Of a stretch of DNA of 64,000 nucleotides, positions 56,189 to 64,000 are shown in pieces. The position numbers were made by a program, and so were the translations under genes. Every line of letters begins with the position of its first letter. Position 1 is the stretch's first letter. This DNA comes from Chamaecrista fasciculata (Eukaryota; Streptophyta; Magnoliopsida; Fabales; Fabaceae): the NCBI GenBank assembly GCA_003254925.1, contig QANZ01052502.1, forward strand, positions 12,684 to 76,683, read 5' to 3'. The notes under the pieces were generated by a model. It was given only the letters and a program-made list of their open reading frames with translations, searched no databases and had not been told where the DNA came from.

Positions 56189-56895
56189 AGGATAAATCAT
56201 AAATAGGGTAAAATAGTCTAATTTTATATTAGTGTTGTGTGGTTTGAAAAATCTCACTTTGAGTACCTGAGGTATGTGTCGTTAATAGTTAGGGTACATG
56301 TGATTTTTTTCCGTCAATTTCAATGGAAGATGCTGACATAACACAATCTAAGTCATCGTTTTCTATTGCATTTTAGTCATTGGTTTCTCTTGCATCTTAG
56401 CCACCAGTTTCTACTCCAAGGTTAAAATCTTATGGGGTAAGTTTTATATTGGTCATAAAAACTAATTTTCTTGTTCTCAAACTTTTATATTTGTTCTCTT
56501 TTGGTCTCCAAAATGTGATTTTATCATAATTTTCATTGTTATTTTGTCATAAATCAGAAATAAAAATCAACCACATATTTATTTTTTATCTCCCGACCGA
56601 GCTAGCCCATTTTGACAGTTCTAGCTATATATTGATATTTACATTTTGTAAAATATTTTTTTATTGTACAAAATACATATATATTATTATTTTTATTAAT
56701 TGTATATTAAAAGATACATAAAATTTAAACTTAATCTGAACTAAATTAACATTTTTTTAACAAAAAAAAATTAAATACTTTATTAATATAAACATCATTA
56801 AACTCATGCATAATTAATGTTTTTTTATAAAAATATACAAGTTAAAAAGACATAAAATAAATGGGTTAAACAAAAACATGATTTTTGTTTAAAAA
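55551..56895. other. AT-rich DNA with (TA)n tract
   Basis: No gene recognised. Holds a (TA)n run at 56161-56188 and the solitary MITE end at 56606-56625. Confidence 0.45.
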
Positions 56896-56896
56896 A

Positions 56897-57069
56897 TAAG
56901 GGTAAATTACACTTTAGTACCATGTGGTTTGGTCATATTTTACTTTGATACCATGTGGTTTAAAAAGTGATTTTTCTGGTACCTTGTGGTATTCTGCGTT
57001 AACACTTTGATACCTTGAGTTTTAATTTCGTTAGATAATTAACGGAACTTGACACTTTTGGGGCTATTT
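56897..57069. mobile_element. M2 MITE, left arm only
   Basis: GGGTAAATTACACTTTAGTA followed by three TACC(A/T)TGTGG(T)-type repeats as in the complete M2 copies. The right arm is missing. Confidence 0.65.
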
Positions 57070-57169
57070 CATAATTTTAGCCAACTTTGAGTGATAAAAG
57101 AAAATTTTAATTCAGGAAAAAGATGTTGAAATTATTGAAACACTCAGAAATATTTAAATATCTTCAAAG

Positions 57170-57560
57170 TGATCCTTAAAAACAAAAAATTCTAGATTTA
57201 TAATTTCTTGACTATATTTCTTTGAATTCGTTGTGATTAATAGATTCTAGATATGCAATTTATTTTTGAAAACTTTATCTCTATTCGTTATTATTTCTTA
57301 CTCGAAAGTGTTATAATATAATGTCAGAACAAGAAGTCAAATGAAATTTTTAATTCTGTTTGCTCTCAAATTTTTACCACAAGCTTATAAAAATATGTAG
57401 ATCTCAAATATAACAATTAAAATTTTAAACTATCGAGTTTGCTAATTTCTAAAAATGCTAAACTAAAAACTCCTAATAGTGGCCTAAAACACTAGGGACC
57501 CCTAATATTAGTCTAATTTCTCCATAACTACACTCTAAAATTTAGGTCTCTTATTTTTTA
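57170..57560 (-). repeat. Long LTR family A end fragment, left arm of inverted pair
   Basis: Reads, on the minus strand, from TTTTAGAGTGTAGTT to AATAAATTGCATAT. It matches the first ~350 bp of the 18474/41600 LTRs and the inverted fragment at 57785-58140. Confidence 0.7.
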
Positions 57561-57784
57561 TAAAAATAAATTTAGTATATTTAATTTAGTGGAATATGGC
57601 TAAATCATAAAAATTTACTAAATTTAGTTTATTTAAATATAATAAATTTATTTAAAAAAAAAAAAAACCCCCTTGATCGGGTCTTAGGTGTACACGGATT
57701 TGACCCGGTCCATATACACTCCTAGTCTCTATTTCTCATTTCCCTCTAAATCTTCTAATTACCATAACATTTATCATGTCTAAT

Positions 57785-58140
57785 ATGAAATCCTAGAATT
57801 TTAGAGTGTAGTTTTAGAGAAATTAGAGTAGTACTAGGGGTTTCTAGTATTTTAGATAGATGTTTAATTTAATTAGCTAGTTTTAAGCAAGTATTAGTAG
57901 AAGTTTTTAGTTTAGAATTTTTAAAAATTAGCAAATCCGGTAGTTTGAAATTTTAATTGTTATATTTGAGATCTACATATTTTTATAAACTTGTGGTAAA
58001 AATTTGAGAGCAAAACGATGTTAAAAATTTTCAAATGACTTCTTATTTTAACAATGTAATATAACACTTTCGAGCAAGAAATAATTACTGATAGAGATAT
58101 AGCTTTCAAAAATAAATTGCATATTTAGAATCTACTATTT
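57785..58140 (+). repeat. Long LTR family A end fragment, right arm of inverted pair
   Basis: ATGAAATCCTAGAATTTTAG start, then TGGTAAAAATTTGAGAGCAAA and AATAAATTGCATATTTAGAA. Inverted relative to 57170-57560 with a ~225-bp spacer, so LTR starts face each other. It is cut at 58140 by M1 MITE sequence. Confidence 0.7.
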
Positions 58141-58601
58141 GAAAATGTTCAAATTAGTCTTAAATGTTGACAAAAAGTTTCATTTCGATCTAAAATTATT
58201 GAATTTAGTTATATTTCTCTCGTATATCTTTCCAAGTTCAAAGGACTTGTAAAAAATAAATTGTACCTATGAATTCATTGCATTCGAACTTGAAAAAAGA
58301 AAGATATGATCAATTTTGTTTAGTTGACTGTCAAATGAGCGGTCTACTTTTAGGACTGATTTGACCTCATTTGTTGACAACTCCAAATGGATAGAGAAAG
58401 TACTATTTGAGAACAATACGCGTAGTTCTAAACTCGTCACGTTCGAACTTAAAACAAGAGAAATATGACCATATTCAACGGTATGGACCAAAATGAAACA
58501 TTTTGCTAACATTTAAGATCAATTTAAATATTGTGAAACATAAAGGACCAAATGAACATTATTAAGGCATATATTTGGAACCAAAATAATCCTTCAACCT
58601 T
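58140..58601. mobile_element. MITE family M1, copy 3 (left end missing)
   Basis: Collinear with the right three quarters of 35985-36523, ending CCAAAATAATCCTTCAACC. The left terminal repeat is absent. Confidence 0.65.
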
Positions 58602-58710
58602 ATTGGATTATTCAATATGTGTGAAACTAATTAATGAATGAATGCATGTGATTGGCCATGCCAGTGTAATAGACGTACAATTGTTTGTTTAATAAACGAG
58701 GTACGTAGGA

Positions 58711-59413
58711 GTAGGGGTGTTCAGCGGTTCGGGCCAACCTGTCAACCCGTCAAAATCAACCCAACCCAACCTACAGGTTTGGGTTGGTTTGGTTTGGGCT
58801 GGTGGGTTGGTTTGGTTTGAAAATTCCTAGCTCGCAGTGGTTTGGGTTGGGCTGCAGGTTTCAGAATTCTGTGCTCGCTCAACCCAACCCAACTCGTCAG
58901 CCCACCATTTATATATTTTTTATTTTTTATTTTAATATATATATAAGTAAATAATAATTAGTATAATATAAATGACTCTTGAGTTATTATTCTCCCTTAA
59001 CTTTATCAATTTCACTTTTTATCAAGAAGAGTAGAATTAGGATTTATAATTTTACTTGCTAAATTCAACTGGGGCCGTGAGTGTTTCTATCTTCCTCTAT
59101 TACTAACTTCACTTTATTGACTTATAATAATAAGAAATTTTTTTCATCAAAATTCAATACAAAAAATTAAAAGATTAAAAAAAAATGTAGAGTCAAGTAC
59201 ATTGTTTTTTAAAAAAATGTTTGCAAATTGGAATGGGTTAGCCCGCCAACTTGCCCAACCCAACCCGTCGTTGTTTGGTTTGGTTTGAGCTGAAATATTT
59301 TTTTTCCAAAACCCAACCCAACCCATTCCACACTTAAAAGTTTTCAGCCCAACTCAACCCGTCCTAAATCCAACCCAACCGCCCTAAACCCAACCCAACC
59401 CGTGAACACCCTT
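58711..59413. mobile_element. hAT-like MITE (GGGGTGTTCA ends)
   Basis: Inverted ends TAGGGGTGTTCAGCGGTT and CCCGTGAACACCCTTA, with long arms of alternating GGTTTGGGTTGG and CCAACCCAACCC. The TAGGGGTGTTCA terminus is typical of plant hAT MITEs. The 8-bp flanks CGTAGGAG and CATAGGAA agree at 6 of 8, consistent with an old hAT target duplication. Confidence 0.75.
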
Positions 59414-59520
59414 ACATAGGAATATCAGAGTATGAGTTAGCTTATGTTCATGCCAATCACTTACTTCTGAGGAGGGGATAGTTTGAAATGTTGGATAAAC
59501 CTTTGTGTAGTGTATGAGGN

Positions 59521-60150
59521 GTTGCCCTGTAACTAGAGCAGCTTGGTTTGGTTCTCCGCTGGGACTGAATAATGAGCAACTTCCCACTAGTAATTTCAAA
59601 GAATGGATCTGTTATTTCCTAGTGGAACAGCATGATTACCTGCATTATACTAATCTCACAGAACATGTCTTCTGGTTTTGTTGGGCTATTTATACCCATC
59701 GTAATGAAGTTAGATTCAAAATGGAAAGGCCTGCAGTGGAGACCATTATTAACATCTGGAATAATCAAATCTCAAGGACAAAGTTTCTTGACTTTGCTGC
59801 TGCTGACCTAAGAATTAACCAGAAGTGTAATGACTACATCAAGAGTAACAACAGGATGCCGGATAGATGGAAGGATGGAGATATTCTCATTGCGGGTGAA
59901 AGATTCAAGCTTAAGAAGAAAAATGTTTTTACTGCCTTCTGTTTTTATAACAGGTGTCCTACCTTGCTTTTTTACTATTGTGAGAATGACAGGTACCAAA
60001 AGGAGGAAACTTTCTTCAAAAGTTTTAGAACCTTTTTGGAATACAGTAAAGACCAGCAAACTGAAGAAGCTTCTTTAGTTTGCCAGCCCAGATTTTGCTT
60101 TAGAGGAAATTTGCAGAACCAGAGTCAACATCTAGAGATAATTAAGGANA
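59521..60150 (+). pseudogene. L1-type LINE 3' fragment
   Basis: Plus-strand remnant of the region between the zinc-binding and RNase H parts of a plant L1 polyprotein. CPVTRAAWFGSPLGL starts it, and FWFCWAIYTHRNEVRFK (~65 codons on) matches the conserved W.IW..RN...F stretch. Downstream residues are collinear but weakly conserved. Both edges carry an N (59520 and 60149) that breaks the reading. It is unrelated in position to the LINE at 9781-10435 and is of opposite orientation. Confidence 0.7.
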
Positions 60151-60172
60151 AATTTTATTTTATACTGTGGAG

Positions 60173-60228
60173 TTTAATGCCTTTCGGCGACTTCTTCAAG
60201 TTTAATGCCTTTCGGCGACTTCTTCAAG
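60173..60228. repeat. 28-bp tandem duplication
   Basis: TTTAATGCCTTTCGGCGACT + TCTTCAAG occurs twice without a gap. The homologous place in the duplicated promoter (~63525) has one copy only. Confidence 0.9.
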
Positions 60229-60637
60229 TTGAAGGTAGAACAAACTTTATTACAGAAAAACCAAGGTAACACATTGTAAACTGAGAATATCATTAGATCA
60301 TAGTCCATAGACGTCTAATTTTAGCACTATTATGTAACTGTAGTGCACGTGAACCACCATCTTGCCATCTATGCTTTCAGATTTTATTAAGGAAAAATTG
60401 TCTCTTATGATGCTTTACAAGGCTAACTTAAGCAAGAATCTTAGAGCAAAATAATGCCAAATTAATATACTTTAGTTGGCAGCATTAACATTTACTCGTA
60501 CAATTACAGCCCCGTTTCGTTATTTTCCATTTTGATTCGATTCACTAAGCAATGCTGTAAATTACACAGTTTAAAAAACAGGAAAAAGTTTTTAACTTCT
60601 CTGTTCTTAGTTTTAACAGAGAGAGTGTAAGTGGATA

Positions 60638-60647
60638 GATATAAAAC
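60638..60647 (+). promoter_or_regulatory. TATA box of the GDSL gene
   Basis: GATATAAAAC about 95 bp upstream of the ATG. The same GTGGATAGATATAAAACCCA word is kept at 63921-63940 in the duplicated promoter. Confidence 0.7.
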
Positions 60648-60733
60648 CCACATCCAGCAACAGACCACCAATACAAGAGAAACAATATCTTACCAATAGA
60701 GCTTGTGAGTTAGTTATTACCATTAGGGTAGCT

Positions 60734-62342
60734 ATGAACTCCAGAATGAAGATTCATATACTTGTGTGTATAGTTCTGGGTTTGGGACTTGAAGTTTGGG
60801 GTGATAATGGCTCTAAAAAATGTGGTTACCCTGCAATTTACAACTTTGGGGACTCAAATTCAGACACTGGAGCCATATCTGCAACATTCCTAGCAATTCA
60901 TCCTCCCAATGGCGAAAACTTCTTTGGAAATCTATCAGGAAGGGCCTGCGATGGTCGACTTCTTATAGATTTCATTGGTAACCATAAAAGCAGAGCATCC
61001 TCTGTTGTCTATATATATTTCTTTTAGCTTTTGTTGTTCAAGTTTTAATCTTTCTTTGGTGGGGTGGTTTCTTTTGACTGGTAGGTTATAGTATTGAGTT
61101 TCTTTTATGTATGTTTGTACTTTGTTTTTGTAGCTGAAGACCTGAAACTGCCGTACCTGAGTGCATATTTGAACTCACTTGGGTCTTCATACAGGCATGG
61201 TGCTAATTTTGCAACAGGAGGTTCATCGATTCTTCCTGCAGGTGGGTATAGTCCATTCCATTTGGGGCTTCAGGTATCTCAGTTCATACAGTTCAAGTCT
61301 CGCACCAATCTTCTCTTCAATCAGCTTTCAGACAACAGTTAGTTTTCCTTTTCTCTTTCCTCTCTGCATTGAAATTCCTTGTGTTTGGCTTGGTTAGTAT
61401 GGAAAAGTTATGTGCTTTTCAAATGAACGGTGATACATACATTCTGTATAATATCAAGGGACAGAGCCACCTTTCAAAAGCAGTATTCCAAGGCCAGACG
61501 AGTTCTCTAAGGCCCTTTACACATTTGATATTGGACAAAACGATCTTGCTCATGGGTTTCAGTACACTTCAGAGGAACAAGTTCGAGCATCCATTCCTTC
61601 TATGTTAGATTCCTACTCCCAAGCACTGCAGGTAGTGATTACTGATTAGTGAACATTATGAATTTTAACAACACTCAATCTTACTATAATTCTGTGTCTT
61701 ACAACTAATACTTGTCGTGGCTTATGTTCATAGCAAGTGTACAGTGAAGGTGCTAGAATCTTCTGGATTCACAACACAGGCCCAATTGGGTGCTTGCCTA
61801 ACAATTACTTTTATTACAATCCAAAGGAAGGTAACCTCGATGCAAATGGGTGTGTGAAACCCCAGAACGAGATTGCTCAAGAATTTAACAGGCAACTCAA
61901 GATACTAGTGTCTGAATTCAGGACAAAGCTCCCACTTGCCAAATTCACATACGTTGATGTCTATGCAGCCAAATACCAACTGATCAGCAACACAAGCAAA
62001 GAAGGTGAACCAATCATAATGCATTTCACATAAGTAGATATATATATATAAATAGCAAAGTGACAGAAAAATTAAATTAAAGTCATATATTTGGATGTTT
62101 TGTGGGCAGGTTTTGTGAATCCGTTGGAATTTTGTTGTGGGAGTTATTCTGGATACCATGTTACCTGTGGGAAGCAAGCCATAGTGAATGGAACTGTTTA
62201 TGGGATTCCATGCAAGAATCCATCTCAACATGTAAGCTGGGATGGCATTCACTACTCTGAAGCAGCAAACATTTGGATTGCCAAACACATTCTCTATGGT
62301 TCCTTCTCTGACCCACCAGTTTCAATTGGAGAGTCATGCTAG
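60734..62342 (+). CDS. GDSL esterase/lipase, ENOD8/FXG1-like
   Basis: Five exons: 60734-60977, 61134-61337, 61459-61631, 61734-62004, 62110-62342. They total 1125 nt, giving 374 residues, within the family range. All introns are GT-AG and each junction restores a family-typical reading (DFI|AEDLKLPYL, SDN|RTEPPFK, ALQ|QVYSEG, KEG|FVNPLEF). Residues 1-23 are a signal peptide, so the product is probably secreted or in the cell wall. Block I is FGDSNSDTG with nucleophile Ser41; block II has Gly and HGANFATGG; block III is FDIGQND with the oxyanion Asn; block V is WDGIHYSEA with Asp342/His345. Hydrolysis of ester bonds is expected, but the natural substrate is unknown. The SNSDTG, NGENFF and LPYLSAYLNSLGS spellings place it with ENOD8 and Arabidopsis FXG1-type proteins. 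The ATG at 60746 (Met5) is an alternative start. Confidence 0.95.
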
Positions 62343-62950
62343 ATGCTTTTGACTCTCTATAATTCAATTGATGAGCTATTAGTCTCATAATTTAAGAAAC
62401 ACTATCATATTGGTTTCTTGCTGATCATTGAAAAAACAATAGTAGGTGTTTATGGTTTGGAAATTTGATTTCACAGTGACATAGTAATAGCACAGACGAA
62501 ATAGAACTTTATAATGCTTCAAAAGCCAGGATGACAATGACATATATATAATTATATAGTTCTGAACTTCTGTGAGATGAGTAGTGCAGTAGGCTTCACC
62601 AATATTTTTTCACCTGCGGAGCCAGTCCAGGAAAAATAAAGATCCAAAGAATTCTCGCAATAAAGATCTAAAGAAAATTTTTCACCTATTAAAAAAAATT
62701 AACTATACATTTATTTTTAATTTTTGATGAAGGTATATTCTTCTTTCTCGTTCTATCAATTTATTTATTATATTTATTATGATATATACGATAGAGAAAT
62801 AATGAATCTCAATTATGCAGGTTATAAATGATAAATGACAAATTAAATAAAATTATATTTTAAAGACCAAAATAAAACAAATGTCAACGTTTGAAATCAA
62901 ACCAGAATAAAAAATAGTTTTACAATCAAAATAAAACTTAGTTTATAATT
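62343..62950. other. Downstream region of the GDSL gene, no further gene
   Basis: 3' UTR and intergenic AT-rich DNA. No gene recognised. Confidence 0.5.
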
Positions 62951-62953
62951 TAG

Positions 62954-63100
62954 GCCAAAGTCCTATTTTGGTCCCTTAAAATTTTTTCGTTCCATTTTGG
63001 TCCCTCAAGTTTTTTCGTTCCGTTTTGATCTCTCAAGTTTCTAAAAAGTTTTATTGTTAGTCCATGAATAGTTTTCATCCACTTTTTTCCGTTAAAAAAA
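62954..63100. mobile_element. Half MITE (TTTTGGTCCCT repeats)
   Basis: GGCCAAAGTCCTATTTTGG then repeats of TTTTGGTCCCTCAAG and TTTTTTCGTTCC. Only one arm is present. Confidence 0.5.
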
Positions 63101-63519
63101 AAAAGAAAAAAAAAACTTTCATGACAAACATATAAAAAAATTGATATAAATTTTTTCCTTCAAAAAATTCACTGTGCACAGAAGTGGTTGAAGATTGCCA
63201 AGAAAGTACATAAGAAGTTGAAAATTCAATACTTGTCAATATGTTTGCCGTTTATTAATCTAGTATGAATAAAATTCATTAGAGCTACGTAGGCCTTGGG
63301 CTCGATGGCAATATAAGTGTGATTGTGAATAAAAAACGATCGACAGAATGTTAATTAAAAAATGATTTCAATTAGATAACAAAAAGTGTCAACAAGAAGA
63401 TCTCATTTGTTCCAGCGAAAGATAAATAATTGTAATCTTAGGTTTGTATGTATTATTTTACACGGATTCGCCATGTAATGCGCTGTCAGCATATGACACA
63501 CTAGGCCACCCAGCATCAC

Positions 63520-64000
63520 TAATGCCTTTTGTCGACTTCTTCAAGTTGAAGCTAGAACAAACTTTATTACAGAAATACCAAGGTAACACGTTCATAAATT
63601 GATAATTTCATTAGATTATATATGTCTAATGTTAGCTGTAGTGTACATGAACCACCTATTAAGGAAAATTTGTCTCATATTGATGACTTACAAGTTACAA
63701 GGCTAACTTAAGCAAGAATCTTCTGACCAAGATTGATGTCAAATTAATATACTTTTGTTGACAACTTTAACATTTACACTTACACTTACAGTTCCGTTTT
63801 TGTTTTTTATTCCCATTTTAGTTCGATTCACAGAACAATCCTGTAAAGTGAACTGTTCAAAAAGCCAAAAAAATTTTAACCTCTCTGTTATGACTTCTGA
63901 GTTTATCAGAGAGAATATTAGTGGATAGATATAAAACCCATATCCAGCAACATAATACAGCTTCATAAGAGAAACGATCTCTCACCAAAAGTATTACCAG
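63520..64000 (+). promoter_or_regulatory. Duplicated GDSL-type promoter
   Basis: Collinear with 60178-60718: shared CGACTTCTTCAAGTTGAAG, GCTAACTTAAGCAAGAATCT, TTCGATTCAC, GTGGATAGATATAAAACCCA and the final TATTACCA. By comparison with 60734, the ATG of a second GDSL gene would lie about 15-20 bp beyond the right edge. There are small indels and about 15-20 % differences by eye. Confidence 0.85.

Overview
This window is nuclear DNA from a flowering plant, most likely a eudicot. The evidence is spliced genes with GT-AG introns, an F-box/DUF295 gene, a CLE peptide gene, an ENOD8-like GDSL esterase gene, and plant-type Copia, Ty3/gypsy, L1, MITE and hAT-like repeats in AT-rich DNA. I cannot name the species. 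The stretch 37660-38531 is an assembly gap, and single N bases occur at 11171, 36940, 59520 and 60149.

Layout. 1-10435 is a retrotransposon graveyard: a Ty3/gypsy-like LTR fragment, a Copia gag-protease-integrase fragment, then an inverted composite of two Copia 3' halves (2380-9780), then an L1-type LINE remnant. 10436-18473 is AT-rich intergenic DNA with a minisatellite, local duplications, two MITEs of one family, a possible gene start near 13031 and a broken AP2/ERF domain. 18474-29466 holds a very long solo-LTR-like element, Copia and gypsy remnants, and a second, reversed member of the long LTR family. 29467-37077 carries a single-exon F-box gene followed by a 1.3-1.8 kb tandem duplication, all peppered with MITEs that have 9-bp target duplications.

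38599-47488 (minus strand) is a spliced gene that I cannot name. Its exons keep one consistent phase, and exon 2 is split by a 4.66-kb LTR (41600-46263, target duplication TCTCT) that itself carries a nested 605-bp solo LTR (43199-43803, duplication GATAT). 49060-49350 (minus) encodes a CLE prepropeptide of the CLE1-7 type. 49721-59413 is mostly MITEs and LTR remnants. 59521-60150 is a LINE fragment, and 60734-62342 is a complete five-exon GDSL esterase gene. Its promoter is duplicated at 63520-64000, so a tandem paralogue should start just past the right edge.

The functional genes here (F-box, CLE, GDSL) are unrelated single loci and show no joint pathway. The points most worth a second look are the split unidentified gene, the CLE gene ending beside a MITE, the inverted Copia composite, five-unit hairpin arrays conserved inside both long LTRs, and a tandem duplication that preserves the empty site of a MITE insertion.
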